Virus record (IMG/VR): IMGVR_UViG_3300031673_000034
Coordinates: 1 to 63,070 of that record
DNA length: 63,070 nt
Origin: a virus
Strand: one strand, 5' to 3'
Shown here: piece by piece, positions 8,618 through 18,714 of the stretch
How positions within the stretch are numbered: the stretch's first letter is position 1
Layout of the letters: every line of letters starts with the position of its first letter
Program-made: the position numbers and the translations under genes
Notes under the pieces: generated by a model
What the model was told of the DNA's origin: nothing
Seen by the model: the letters and a program-made list of their open reading frames with translations, nothing else
Database searches by the model: none

Positions 8618-9862
8618 CTACAAAGTAAATCCTAAACAAGCGTCTACACCATCACCAGATAAAGCAACTTTAGTTGCAATAACCATGTGTGTACGTTTAT
8701 TAGTAGTCATTCCAGTGCTAACCCATGTGGTTACAGGATCATTAACTTCAAACGACATCACATCATATGTACCAGTTTTATCAACTTCAGCACGTACATT
8801 ATTACGTGGATATGCGCTAATAAATGGAGCTTTGTCATTGTATTGAGCATAAACTTCAAGATTAGCTAATACATATGGATTCCCAATTCCAATATAAGCA
8901 GCAGTTGAATTAGTTACAGTTGCAGTTACAAAAGACTCATTCAACAAAATTCCAAAATTAGTTAAAGAATAAGTATCAACCATTGGATCAAAAGTAGCAT
9001 TAGTCTGTCCTACAAATTTTAATCCAAAGTTTGCAATAGAAGCAGCAGGAATGACTTCAACATCATGAGTTGCAGCAGCATAAGTTCCAGATGCAACAGT
9101 AATTGGTCTATCAACTGTAATCACAGCAGCAGCAGTACTAATTCCACTAACAGCAGTTACTTTATAAACTGTGCTAGTTAAAGCAGTTCCAGCACCTACA
9201 CCACCAATACGTAAATAATCTCCTACAGCAGTTTCCGTTGATGTAGCATATTGACCAGCATCAGCAGCAGCTCCAGAGCTTTCTGCAATAGAAATAGATT
9301 TACTTCCATTAACTACAGTTGCATCTGCTAAGAAGTCATTGCTTGTTACAACAGCAGCACTGTTAATACGATCTACTACTACAAATTTAAACGGTTGACG
9401 TTTCATATTTGCATCTAACGATTGAATTAACCCTAAAGTTAATTCAGCCTGACTTGCAGTAGATGGATGGTATGTAGCTGGAACTAAAAATGGATATGAA
9501 TTATAAAATCCAGCAGTATTTTTCCATTCTACATGCATTACGAAATCTTCATTAGCAGTTGCATCAAATGAACCACTAGTTCCATTATATCCTAAATAGG
9601 ATATTTGTTGCACCGGAGCATCATAAGATTTACCAGTAAGATTCTTAATTAGAGTAGGATTAAACCAATCTGAATAGATGATTTGTCCACTTGCTAATTT
9701 TTGTGCAATTCTGTATTTTGCATTACTTGCCATAATTGTACTGGTTTGCACAGTGCCAGCTTCATTAACGATAGCAATTGATCCAGCAGCCATTGCTGCT
9801 AAAGTATCAGTGCTTCTTGCTACGTTACCTACATATAAATAGGTTGCATTTCCTTCAAACAT
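8618..9862 (-). CDS. Structural protein (putative major tail/neck or head-decoration protein)
   Basis: A 414-residue protein rich in A, T, V and G with few charged residues, beta-structure throughout and no recognisable catalytic motif. It is followed by its own strong terminator, as expected for an abundantly made virion component, and lies between ring-like proteins and tail fibres. The N-terminus (YLYVGNVARSTDTLAAMAAGSI) looks like a virion surface or sheath-type fold. Exact position in the particle is unknown. Confidence 0.6.
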   Translation of the reverse strand: MFEGNATYLYVGNVARSTDTLAAMAAGSIAIVNEAGTVQTSTIMASNAKYRIAQKLASGQIIYSDWFNPTLIKNLTGKSYDAPVQQISYLGYNGTSGSFDATANEDFVMHVEWKNTAGFYNSYPFLVPATYHPSTASQAELTLGLIQSLDANMKRQPFKFVVVDRINSAAVVTSNDFLADATVVNGSKSISIAESSGAAADAGQYATSTETAVGDYLRIGGVGAGTALTSTVYKVTAVSGISTAAAVITVDRPITVASGTYAAATHDVEVIPAASIANFGLKFVGQTNATFDPMVDTYSLTNFGILLNESFVTATVTNSTAAYIGIGNPYVLANLEVYAQYNDKAPFISAYPRNNVRAEVDKTGTYDVMSFEVNDPVTTWVSTGMTTNKRTHMVIATKVALSGDGVDACLGFTL

Positions 9863-9901
9863 GTTTATTTATTTTAAATTTAACAATATATATTATTTAT
9901 T

Positions 9902-10540
9902 TTATAATCCAGTGGTATGAATTCTGTAAGTTACATGTACAGTTAAAGTACCAGCAGCAGTTCCAGGGTTTGTAAATGCAGTGCCAGATAAATTAATTGA
10001 ACTTCCAACTGGAAGACTTGTTTCTGTAGCAATACATCCAAGCTTATATACTTTATCTCCAGTTGCTTTAATACAGTTTGTATCTGTAATTGCAGTAGAA
10101 CAATCTACTGTTCCAACTCTAAATGTCATATCATCACTACCTCCAGTATAAGCAGCAGCAGAATAATTATAAATTAATACAGCAGATACAAATTCTAATG
10201 CATAACTTGAACTTGGAGCAGCAACAACAATGGCCCCAGCAGTATGGCCAATATCTCCAGCATCAGTCCCTACTATTTCAGTTGCTGTCAATGTAACTTC
10301 AGCACTCTTTTCCCATACATTGGTAGAAATTTGCACACCCCCATCTAAAAATTTTAATCCATCAACCGTTACTCCACTTCCAGATGTTACTTCTGAAATT
10401 GTATCTACAGTTAATGTATCATCAGTATTTGATAATGCATTTAATTTATCAACGACAGGATTAAATAGTTTTCCTTTAATTATAGCATAATCAGAATCCT
10501 GATTTCTATACATCGTTTTTGGTTTCTGTAAATCACTCAT
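9902..10540 (-). CDS. Structural protein, possible head fibre
   Basis: A 212-residue protein with a charged N-terminal ~35 residues (MSDLQKPKTMYRNQDSDYAI) that could bind the capsid, followed by a beta-rich body (EVTLTATEIVGTDAGDIGHTAGAI...). This head-fibre-like architecture and its place between ring proteins and the 414-residue structural gene suggest a decoration or fibre protein. Confidence 0.5.
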   Translation of the reverse strand: MSDLQKPKTMYRNQDSDYAIIKGKLFNPVVDKLNALSNTDDTLTVDTISEVTSGSGVTVDGLKFLDGGVQISTNVWEKSAEVTLTATEIVGTDAGDIGHTAGAIVVAAPSSSYALEFVSAVLIYNYSAAAYTGGSDDMTFRVGTVDCSTAITDTNCIKATGDKVYKLGCIATETSLPVGSSINLSGTAFTNPGTAAGTLTVHVTYRIHTTGL

Positions 10541-10557
10541 ATTTTTAAAATATTAAA

Positions 10558-11187
10558 TTATTTATTTTGTTTTTCTTCTATTGATTGAATTTGATATCCA
10601 ACTTGTTCTTGTTTAGCAGCTAATATTAATTTAACTGCTCCTTTAACTATATTATAATGTACACTCTCATGCAATTCACAGTTTTGATTAACGCTTATTC
10701 CTAGTGGTGTTTTTACATAATCTATACTCAATTTAGTCAATGTTACACTTGGAGTTAATATAATGTGTATTCCCAATCCATCCAATCGTAAAAATTTATC
10801 AATTCTTGGTTGTCTGAATGGATTATCTCTACTTACATTGTATTCGTCATATGATATTGGTTTAACAAAAACATCTGAATTAGCCCTCTCATTTAACACA
10901 TATAATACACCATCTGGTAATGTTACAACATATGAACTTGGATAAAATGTACTTGATGCAATGTCTCCCCCAGTTATAGTTGAAGTTAATAATAAACCAC
11001 CTAATTTTTTCTTATTTTTTTCATTCTTATCAATACCTTCATCATATATTTCTTGTACATAATCTCTTTCTGATCTTGATAAAAAATAGAATATTTCTTT
11101 AGATTCAAGTTTATGTTTAACTTCATAATCTGGATCACGCTGTCTCAATTCAATTTCAACAGCTTCTTGCATCTCAATAGCATTCAT
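10558..11187 (-). CDS. Ring/neck-like connector protein 3
   Basis: 209 residues. The N-terminal helices carry the pattern LSRSERDYVQEIYDEG, which resembles ILSRAQKDYIEVNF in the upstream gene, followed by a beta domain (VVTLPDGVLYVL) and a C-terminal amphipathic helix. Three consecutive genes share this layout. In crAss-like phages the genes after the capsid encode stacked ring proteins below the portal, so a connector role is inferred. Overlaps the preceding gene by 1 nt. Confidence 0.55.
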   Translation of the reverse strand: MNAIEMQEAVEIELRQRDPDYEVKHKLESKEIFYFLSRSERDYVQEIYDEGIDKNEKNKKKLGGLLLTSTITGGDIASSTFYPSSYVVTLPDGVLYVLNERANSDVFVKPISYDEYNVSRDNPFRQPRIDKFLRLDGLGIHIILTPSVTLTKLSIDYVKTPLGISVNQNCELHESVHYNIVKGAVKLILAAKQEQVGYQIQSIEEKQNK

Positions 11188-11885
11188 TATCCGTTAGCTT
11201 TTTTATTAATTTGACCTAATAAAAACTTGTATTCTTTTATAAATATATCTACAGCAATTTTTACTATATCAATATGTGTAGATAATGCTAATTCTGAATC
11301 ATTTGAACCATCAATTCCAGTTGGATATGCTAAATATACAATATTAAATGTTGCTGAGTTTATAGTAGCTCCAACAGCATCATACATTGTTTTATCTATA
11401 TAGAATACAAATCCATTTGTTCCTTCAAGAACTATTGGTACGTATTTATATACTGGTTCATTATTGATAGTCCTTATTTTCTTCTGCAAATTATAATGAT
11501 TGATTAAATCAAGTTCATATACTTTTAAAGAAGAACCTTTATCATTGGTAACAAAACTTGAGTGAGCTATTGTGCCAGACATAAACATCCAGTAATCACT
11601 TGCGCTAAATACAGCAGAATATCCACCATCTGTTAATAATGTATGTGTTCCTGTTGTAGTAGTTCTTTTTATAATATTCCTTAATACATCTGAGCGTTTT
11701 CTAATTGCATTAACATTATCTTGAATAGAATCTCCATTTAAGAAATTTACTTCAATATAATCTTTTTGTGCTCTTGATAATATAGAATATACTAAATCTG
11801 TGTTAATTGTTATATCAAATTCTAAATCAGGATTTGTAGTTCTTATTAGTTCTTCAAAGAAGACCAACATCTCTCTTCCAGTCAT
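11187..11885 (-). CDS. Ring/neck-like connector protein 2
   Basis: 232 residues with the same helix-beta-helix plan as its neighbours (N-terminal helical block with ILSRAQKDYIEVNF, central beta part, C-terminal helix IDIVKIAVDIFIKEYKFLL). Single-nucleotide overlaps with the genes on both sides suggest coupled translation in fixed ratio. Likely paralogous to 10558-11187. Confidence 0.55.
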   Translation of the reverse strand: MTGREMLVFFEELIRTTNPDLEFDITINTDLVYSILSRAQKDYIEVNFLNGDSIQDNVNAIRKRSDVLRNIIKRTTTTGTHTLLTDGGYSAVFSASDYWMFMSGTIAHSSFVTNDKGSSLKVYELDLINHYNLQKKIRTINNEPVYKYVPIVLEGTNGFVFYIDKTMYDAVGATINSATFNIVYLAYPTGIDGSNDSELALSTHIDIVKIAVDIFIKEYKFLLGQINKKANG

Positions 11886-12568
11886 TATTCTGTTTTATTT
11901 AATTGTGATTGACTAACCTGAGCTTTTTGTGGAGTTACAATCGAAATTGCAGTATCTACAGTTGCTCTTACTATTTCATGATATACATCTATATTAAAAT
12001 CATCTAATGTAGTTCCATCTGCTACTGAAGTTAAATCTGTAGGAAGTTTAATATACATTATTTGACATCCACTAGTTGTTTGTATCGTAGTTTCAGTTGC
12101 ATCATAGTAAAAAATCCTTAATAATTTATTTCCTGAAGAATCAGATATAAAATTAAATTTTGGACTATGTACTACAGGACCTGTATTTCTTAATGAGTCA
12201 CTAAATCTCATTGCAGCTTTAATTGATACTTGTTCTGCTACATTATATACTCCATTAGTATTTTTTACTCTTACTTCATATATATGTAAATAATCTGCTG
12301 GTAGTTGAACCAAATATTCATTTACATTGCCAGTTTGATTGAGATCCAAATCAGTTAGTATAAGTAAACTTAATAAATCATCAATACGTTTTTGAGTGTC
12401 TGGAAATTTAGTATGATAGATATCATTACCCTGAAATCTTTGATTTATGAGTTTATATTGCTCTATATCAAGCAATTTCCTAATTTCATCATCTTCAAAT
12501 CCAGGTAATCCGAGGCTCCCTATTTCATAAAGAACCTCGAATTCTGAAACTAAATCAACTATTGTCAT
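11885..12568 (-). CDS. Ring/neck-like connector protein 1
   Basis: 227 residues. The N-terminal helices (DDEIRKLLDIEQYKLINQRF) are followed by a beta domain that begins YLVQLPADYLHIYEVRV, typical of gp10/ring-type adaptor proteins, and a C-terminal helix (IDVYHEIVRATVDTAI). It is the first of three similar genes after the capsid block. Confidence 0.55.
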   Translation of the reverse strand: MTIVDLVSEFEVLYEIGSLGLPGFEDDEIRKLLDIEQYKLINQRFQGNDIYHTKFPDTQKRIDDLLSLLILTDLDLNQTGNVNEYLVQLPADYLHIYEVRVKNTNGVYNVAEQVSIKAAMRFSDSLRNTGPVVHSPKFNFISDSSGNKLLRIFYYDATETTIQTTSGCQIMYIKLPTDLTSVADGTTLDDFNIDVYHEIVRATVDTAISIVTPQKAQVSQSQLNKTE

Positions 12569-13476
12569 TGTTTTTTATTAAATTCTTCTATACGAGCAAC
12601 TAATTTAAAATATTCATCATCATCTTCATTCTTCCAATTATGAATAGTTTTTGTAATTTCATTAAATGTAAACGTGGCTTCATCACCAACAAATACATAT
12701 GTATCAACATCTGTCTTTTTAATTATACCAGCATTAATAGCTTGTAGTACAGTTTTCTTAATTGGAAATGTTTTATCTTCTACAATTGATAAAAGTTTAT
12801 TTCTTGCATTTTTATCTTCAGAAATAGTATTTAATTCTTTCATTAATACATTCTTAGGATCTTCATTACTAATAGTTTTATTTGAACTTATAGATCCATA
12901 ATAAATTTTTAGTAAATCCCTCATATCTGGAGTAGTAGCAGCATATTTACCCATAAGCATACCAAACTCAATTTTAGAATCAAATTCAACTTCTGCTTCT
13001 TTACCAATTTGTGATTCATCAACTAATGCCCATCTATAAGTATTTTTCTTCTTACGATCATCCCATGATGGAGCTACTTTATCTGAATTTGCCCTAATTA
13101 TTCTCAATCTTAAATTATCTGTTGGATTAGACATATCAAATGATTCACCATCTTTTAATAATTGTCTGTCCATTGTTATTTTAACAAGCATACTTTCAAA
13201 TAAATTACCAGGTTTAAATGGATTTAAATTTGCACCAAGTTCATTTTCAAAATATAATCTTTCTTCTTCATCCTTAAATACATTTACCAAATCTCCTCTT
13301 GAAGTACGTGGTAAGCTAAAAAATGTAGAACATTGATCATGTTGAAAGAATGCTATATGTTCTGGAGCGGTAATTCCCATTAATCCTACTCTGGGAGATG
13401 GTTTAACTACTATTTTTTTATTCTCTAAATATCCACGTTTAACTGCTTCTTCTTTTGTAATTAATTCTTTTACCAT
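12565..13476 (-). CDS. Conserved phage protein next to the capsid gene
   Basis: 303 residues, mixed alpha/beta, strongly charged. Motifs such as FSLPRTSRGDLVNVF and YRWALVD are visible, but I recognise no family. Its position between capsid and ring proteins suggests head assembly or DNA-ejection function. The start overlaps nothing; the stop overlaps the next gene start by 4 nt. Confidence 0.55.
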   Translation of the reverse strand: MVKELITKEEAVKRGYLENKKIVVKPSPRVGLMGITAPEHIAFFQHDQCSTFFSLPRTSRGDLVNVFKDEEERLYFENELGANLNPFKPGNLFESMLVKITMDRQLLKDGESFDMSNPTDNLRLRIIRANSDKVAPSWDDRKKKNTYRWALVDESQIGKEAEVEFDSKIEFGMLMGKYAATTPDMRDLLKIYYGSISSNKTISNEDPKNVLMKELNTISEDKNARNKLLSIVEDKTFPIKKTVLQAINAGIIKKTDVDTYVFVGDEATFTFNEITKTIHNWKNEDDDEYFKLVARIEEFNKKQ

Positions 13477-13503
13477 AAATCTTTTTATTTTTTCTGTTGT
13501 TAG

Positions 13504-13542
13504 TAAATAAAGGATAGTTGAGAGGTCAATCCCAACTATCCT
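13504..13542 (-). terminator. Rho-independent terminator after the capsid gene
   Basis: A perfect 10-bp inverted repeat AGGATAGTTG / CAACTATCCT with a 12-nt loop, followed on the minus strand by a T-rich stretch. It lies 11 nt beyond the capsid stop, so capsid mRNA can be ended before the ring-protein genes. Confidence 0.8.
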
Positions 13543-13552
13543 AATAAATTTA

Positions 13553-15034
13553 TTATCTCAAGGCGTTTGGTAACAAACGACCAGTTTTCTTAATATTACG
13601 GATACGAATTCCACCCCAGAATGCTTTACCTAAAGTATAACCATCTACAAGAGACGATGTAATTCCAGGAGTATCTCCAAGTCCAGCAGGACTATAAGGA
13701 TCACGTAATCCAGGAACAACTTTATAAACTTCAGGAGAACCTTTTAAGGAAACTCTTTCAATATTTGCAGAACCATTAGTTGTACCAAAGTCCCAAATAT
13801 CATATGAGTAAGAACTAGCTAATCCATCTTTCCAAGTAATGGTATTGATAATCGGATCATCTTTCATTGGGTCAATCATAACATGGAATTTAATTCCATT
13901 TACAAAAGTATAAGTAGTAATTTGAACTTCGTTTAATTCTTTACCGCCACCTTGGAAATTATGATCTGAACGCAACCATGTGTAAGAAGAAGCTTTTTCA
14001 GAAGCTGCTTTATGGAACTCAAATGCTCCACGTTCACCAGTAGACAATACAAACTCACGTTTATCTTCAGCAATACGTCCAATAGATAAATCTAATGCAA
14101 ATGTTGAAAGCATATCTAAACTGAATGTGTTGAAGAATAACAAGTTACTTGCTTCCATTTGTTCATATAATCCAAATCCAGAACGTATAGTGTTACCAGA
14201 TTCTCCTTTATGCACAAATGTACCATCAGCCATTTTGTTAGATTTTCCATACATATAAAGACGAGCTTTATCACGTCTAAATTGTACAAAGAAATCCCAT
14301 TCTTGCTTATTAATCCATTTGGTTTGAACTGATTTTCCATCAGTTGCTTGCATACCCATAACAGGGTTTTTTGCACCCATTAAACTTCCGGTAACTTCAT
14401 AATTCTTACGAATCATAGAAAGAATATTCTCAAGTTCAAAATGCGATGCATGGTGAATTGTGTTTCCACGATGAGAAAACTCCTGTTCTGTTTGTGCAAA
14501 TAATTCTTTGAAACGAATGCCAGCAGCCAATTCATCAATTGGAGCAAAGGCATCTGGATCATTACCAAACAACTGTACTTTACACCTGTATAATGTACCA
14601 TCCTGAACCGGATCTTCCATAACCCTATATTGCAATCCTTCAGGATTATCACCACAGATATTTGAAGTAGCAGCAAAATAATTTTCACTAAACCACAAAT
14701 AGAATGGAGTAAAGTTTAATCCAGCTTGATCAGTTCCACTAACCTGACTACCAGAAGTGGTCAATGCAGCTTTTACCAATGGAATATTACGCTCATCTGC
14801 ACCCATTAGTTTCCATCTGAAAGGAACATCTTCGTCTACTTCAACTACAGGAATCTTATTAATAAAAGATACCAGGTTATCGTCTCCATAGTTAAGTTCA
14901 TAGACCTTCTCAATTTTTTCATCAATATATTGATAGGTCTTGTTTCCAAGCCATGCCATATGGCTTTCTCTTGTTAAACCAGACCAATATTTTGGATCAA
15001 TGATCTGGAGTTTTGAATGTTGAATATTACTCAT
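13553..15034 (-). CDS. Major capsid protein (putative, crAss-like size)
   Basis: 493 residues, close to the ~490-500 residues of crAss-like major capsid proteins. It begins MSNIQHSKLQIIDPKYWSGL and is evenly composed, without low-complexity segments. It follows portal and a charged scaffold-like gene and has its own terminator, as expected for the most abundant virion protein. HK97-fold membership is inferred from context; no sequence signature can prove it by eye. Confidence 0.75.
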   Translation of the reverse strand: MSNIQHSKLQIIDPKYWSGLTRESHMAWLGNKTYQYIDEKIEKVYELNYGDDNLVSFINKIPVVEVDEDVPFRWKLMGADERNIPLVKAALTTSGSQVSGTDQAGLNFTPFYLWFSENYFAATSNICGDNPEGLQYRVMEDPVQDGTLYRCKVQLFGNDPDAFAPIDELAAGIRFKELFAQTEQEFSHRGNTIHHASHFELENILSMIRKNYEVTGSLMGAKNPVMGMQATDGKSVQTKWINKQEWDFFVQFRRDKARLYMYGKSNKMADGTFVHKGESGNTIRSGFGLYEQMEASNLLFFNTFSLDMLSTFALDLSIGRIAEDKREFVLSTGERGAFEFHKAASEKASSYTWLRSDHNFQGGGKELNEVQITTYTFVNGIKFHVMIDPMKDDPIINTITWKDGLASSYSYDIWDFGTTNGSANIERVSLKGSPEVYKVVPGLRDPYSPAGLGDTPGITSSLVDGYTLGKAFWGGIRIRNIKKTGRLLPNALR

Positions 15035-15055
15035 TTTTATCTAAATTTAATATTT

Positions 15056-16189
15056 TTATAATGACTCAAAAAGATCAACTTCTTTTGACTCTTTATCAGT
15101 AAAGCTTCTATTCATAGACTTCATTACATCTCTACCTTTATTGTCATTAAGAAATTCTGCTAATCTTGTAGTGCTTTTTGTTTCTGCTTTTTTAATGAAC
15201 TTGTCTAATGGTTTGTTATCAAAGAATCCTATTGAATCTAAATAAGCAACTTTTGCATCAAATGAAATAGGATTTTCTGCTCTTTTTGCCCATACATGAT
15301 TAGTAACTACACCATTTTCAAGTTTAACTGGATCTAATAATGCTTTTTGAATTTTCTCTTTAATTTGTTTAGAAACTTTTTCTCCTGCAAAATATTCATC
15401 AGTTTTATCTATATATGATTTATAATCATTAACCATTTTTTCCTGAGCTTTTTGAGCATCTATTTTGGCTTGTTCAGCCCTTTGTTTAATAGATTGTTTT
15501 TCTTCAGTAACATAAGCATTAAGGTTTGTTAATGCTTCATCTACTTCATCAAGATCAGATCCTTCATCAACTGATTTTTCAATGTATTTCTGAATTTTAT
15601 CTTCAGACCATTTAGTAGTTAACCTATAATGTAGTGTTAATAAATTTTTTCTTGCATCAATATTATCATCTGATTTTAAATCTAAATCTTTAATTGATTT
15701 TTGATAATTATCAAGTTGATTAATACCTACAGCTTCTTCTTTAGTAGCTCCACCTTGAATCATATTAAGATATTCCTTATATCCTTCATCATAAGTGGAT
15801 TTAATTTCTTCATTAATAGCACTAGCTTGTGATTCAAACATCTTCATTATTGCAGCATCTTCACCTTGCTCTTGTGCTATCTTTGAAATTTCTTCTTCAT
15901 CAAAAGATGAAAGAACTCCCCTCTCCATCAAATCTTGACCTAGTGCAACAGAAAAAACAGATTTTAAAGACTCATCTTTTTTATTCTTAATTTCATCAGG
16001 AGAAAGGGAGTTTTCATCAGATTCTTTTGTAATGTCTTTATTTTCTTTATCTGGTTTTTCATCCAGGTCAAAAATAGTATCGTTAAATAAGTTTAACTTT
16101 TCAGCTTTTTCATCAGTCTTTTGTTCTGTACTTGCCCCAACTATTTGCGTAGGATCAAATACAAAATCTTCTTTTTCTTGTTCACTCAT
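15056..16189 (-). CDS. Putative capsid scaffolding/assembly protein
   Basis: 377 residues dominated by K, E, D and Q with long predicted coiled coils (for example EEKQSIKQRAEQAKIDAQKA) and almost no aromatic residues in the N-terminal half. Such composition, directly between portal and capsid genes, is typical of phage scaffolds. It has its own promoter-like sequence upstream. No protease motif is visible. Confidence 0.65.
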   Translation of the reverse strand: MSEQEKEDFVFDPTQIVGASTEQKTDEKAEKLNLFNDTIFDLDEKPDKENKDITKESDENSLSPDEIKNKKDESLKSVFSVALGQDLMERGVLSSFDEEEISKIAQEQGEDAAIMKMFESQASAINEEIKSTYDEGYKEYLNMIQGGATKEEAVGINQLDNYQKSIKDLDLKSDDNIDARKNLLTLHYRLTTKWSEDKIQKYIEKSVDEGSDLDEVDEALTNLNAYVTEEKQSIKQRAEQAKIDAQKAQEKMVNDYKSYIDKTDEYFAGEKVSKQIKEKIQKALLDPVKLENGVVTNHVWAKRAENPISFDAKVAYLDSIGFFDNKPLDKFIKKAETKSTTRLAEFLNDNKGRDVMKSMNRSFTDKESKEVDLFESL

Positions 16190-16214
16190 TGTTTTTATCT
16201 GTTTTTAGGTTTAA

Positions 16215-16245
16215 CAAAAATATATAATATTCAAATTCTCATCAA
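16215..16245 (-). promoter_or_regulatory. Bacteroidota-type promoter for scaffold and capsid
   Basis: On the minus strand TTG (16245-16243), 20 nt, then TATTTTTG (16222-16215). The scaffold start codon is at 16189. Confidence 0.5.
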
Positions 16246-16277
16246 GATAATAGGTTTGTTTGTATATTCCGCCATAA

Positions 16278-18641
16278 CTATTTCTTAACATTTTGTTTAG
16301 ATCTCTGTATAGATTCCATCATTTGATTATGTCTTTTATCTTCATTAAGTTTGTTCTCAGCTAATTTTAAGTCTGATTTAATTTTATCTTCCTGAATTCT
16401 TAATTTTTCAAGTTCTACAGAGTTGTCTTGTCCAGATTGTTTAATTAACTCAATCTGTTGTGCATTATTTAATTCCATCTCCTTCAATAATCTTTCATGC
16501 TCCATCCTGGCTGCTTCAATTTTTTCTGCTGATGCAATTTGTGCTTGTTGTGCTTCCATTTGTCTTTTTTCAGTCTGATCAGCCCTTTGAGCTTTATCAT
16601 CATCATATTGTTCAAGTTTGCGCTGTAATGTTGCTGGGTCTTTAGTTTTATACACCATAGCTACTTCAGCAAGAGTAGAGCCATTTTGTAATATATATGG
16701 AGCTAATCCTTTAATGTCATTCATCATATTTGTAACATCAGAAGAAGTTGTAGTTGCTACACCGTACACACCTTGTTTAAATGATTCTCCATCAAAATCC
16801 AATACTGTTTTTGTTCCATCATCTAAAACAAATGAACGTTTTTCTTTTTTATCTTTCCAAGCAACTTTAGCCGTTTCTACTATTGTTCTCAAGCATCTTA
16901 ACCTAAAATTATCATGTAGTCCATAATATTTCTCAGTATTATTGCTTGATTGCATTACAGAACGCTCAACTCCACCAACAGTTTCTCTATTTGATATAGA
17001 ACCTTTACGCTGTGGACTTACTCCAGAAATATCTGCAATACGTTGTTCTAAAAATTCAAGCATTTGGATATTCATAAGAATTAAATTATGATCTCCAATT
17101 TGCATACTTCCAGGATTATGTCCTAATGCTCCACCTAGTTTACCAGTAGCAGCTCCTTCTTGTCCTTCATTAAATGGATCTTCTACATATATACCAAATT
17201 GTTGCATATAGTACATAACTTTATCAACTGACCATTTATCGGGCTTAGTTGCTAAATTAAATCTTGCTATATGTCCTTGATATTTCATTATATCTTGTTG
17301 TAATCTATACATAAAAAAGTTATACAAAAGCTGATATGGTTTCATATAACTCATTAGTGATTTAGATTTTGCGGAATTTGTATTTAAAATATTACCTACT
17401 ATACCAGGATGGCATATAGATGGATTATCTGGATCTCTGAATTGAATTGGTCTTGGACCATATTTTACATATATATCATTACCAATCTTAGTTCCTTCAT
17501 TCCATTCTGATATATACTCCCATTTAATTTTTTCTCCATTTTCTGCATCTGCTTTATATTGTTCAGATACATATTTTTTTTGCATTGTTCCATCAACGTC
17601 TTTATATTCAAGAATACCAATTTTACGTTGACCCTTCCACAATACTCTGGTTACACGTACGTTACCCTGCTCATCATAATTCCTGTTATGAGTAACTAAT
17701 AGTTTATCAGTTCCTAAATAAGAATTACCATCAGCTCCCATCATCTCAAGAGTTTTATTAATATCCCAAGTTTCACTTCTTAATTGACCATCGGGAAATA
17801 AACTGCTTGATGATGTTCTTGACATATAAATTTCTTCAAGATAATCTCTATTAGGTTTTGACAAATAATCATGATAACCATCAATTACCTGTCCAATTGG
17901 CAGAAATCTTGAAATAACAATCCAATCTGAATCTTCTATTCTATAACTGTCTCCAGATCTAAATGTATATACGTTTAATGGATTTAATCTTTCAAATACT
18001 AATTCACCACCAAGAATATCTATAGATGCAATTTCTTCACCTTGTATAAGTAAGTCTTCAAAATTTTTACTCCAATGTTCTCGTATTTCAGTTGTATTTA
18101 AGAAGTATTGGATAATCTGATTAGACATCCTTTCATACTGATCCTGATAAGTATATTTTTTCCATTTATCAAGATTCATTATTTCTTTCTTGGCTTGTTC
18201 TTCAGTTAATTGTTCTGAAAATAATTGCTCTTTTAGTAATTCTCTGAATTTATCAGAAATAATATCTTGGTCTGTATTTATAGAATCAGAATTAACTACA
18301 TATGCTATTGGATTAAATAAACGTTTACGTTCTTCTCCAAATAACAAATTAAGGTTACTGTTAGCTATTGGATAATTCTTATATGTATCTGGAAATTTAC
18401 CAGACAGATTAAATGGATTAATGGCAATCTCAATCTCTCTTGGATCTACTTCATCATTAAATAATCTAACATTAGATATTTTTTCTTCTCTACTTGCTCT
18501 TAATCCAGATTCTCTCCTATAATTAACAAGAGAGACACCTGTCTCTATATTTTTTTTATACCATTCAGCATTCTTTTGTGAATCACTAATCGCCTGTTTT
18601 GGGAAAAACGGAGACTGTAGATCAACCATTGGACCTTCCAT
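16278..18641 (-). CDS. Portal protein (putative)
   Basis: 787 residues, close to the ~800 residues of crAss-like portals. The N-terminus has a helical segment with NLNLLFGEERKRLFNPIAYV, the centre has beta-rich portal-like segments (GGELVFERLNPLNVYTFRSG), and residues ~690-787 form a long K/E/Q-rich coiled coil, as in portal barrels. It lies immediately downstream of TerL and upstream of the scaffold, the standard head-module order. Confidence 0.8.
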   Translation of the reverse strand: MEGPMVDLQSPFFPKQAISDSQKNAEWYKKNIETGVSLVNYRRESGLRASREEKISNVRLFNDEVDPREIEIAINPFNLSGKFPDTYKNYPIANSNLNLLFGEERKRLFNPIAYVVNSDSINTDQDIISDKFRELLKEQLFSEQLTEEQAKKEIMNLDKWKKYTYQDQYERMSNQIIQYFLNTTEIREHWSKNFEDLLIQGEEIASIDILGGELVFERLNPLNVYTFRSGDSYRIEDSDWIVISRFLPIGQVIDGYHDYLSKPNRDYLEEIYMSRTSSSSLFPDGQLRSETWDINKTLEMMGADGNSYLGTDKLLVTHNRNYDEQGNVRVTRVLWKGQRKIGILEYKDVDGTMQKKYVSEQYKADAENGEKIKWEYISEWNEGTKIGNDIYVKYGPRPIQFRDPDNPSICHPGIVGNILNTNSAKSKSLMSYMKPYQLLYNFFMYRLQQDIMKYQGHIARFNLATKPDKWSVDKVMYYMQQFGIYVEDPFNEGQEGAATGKLGGALGHNPGSMQIGDHNLILMNIQMLEFLEQRIADISGVSPQRKGSISNRETVGGVERSVMQSSNNTEKYYGLHDNFRLRCLRTIVETAKVAWKDKKEKRSFVLDDGTKTVLDFDGESFKQGVYGVATTTSSDVTNMMNDIKGLAPYILQNGSTLAEVAMVYKTKDPATLQRKLEQYDDDKAQRADQTEKRQMEAQQAQIASAEKIEAARMEHERLLKEMELNNAQQIELIKQSGQDNSVELEKLRIQEDKIKSDLKLAENKLNEDKRHNQMMESIQRSKQNVKK

Positions 18642-18661
18642 AATAAAATAAATTTAAAAAA

Positions 18662-18693
18662 CAAAATTATAGGTTAAAATTCATTAACACAAA
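18662..18693 (-). promoter_or_regulatory. Bacteroidota-type promoter upstream of portal
   Basis: On the minus strand TTTG (18693-18690), 20 nt, TAATTTTG (18669-18662). It lies in the TerL-portal gap, 21 nt before the portal start. Confidence 0.5.
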
Positions 18694-18714
18694 TTAATTT
18701 CATATACATAATTA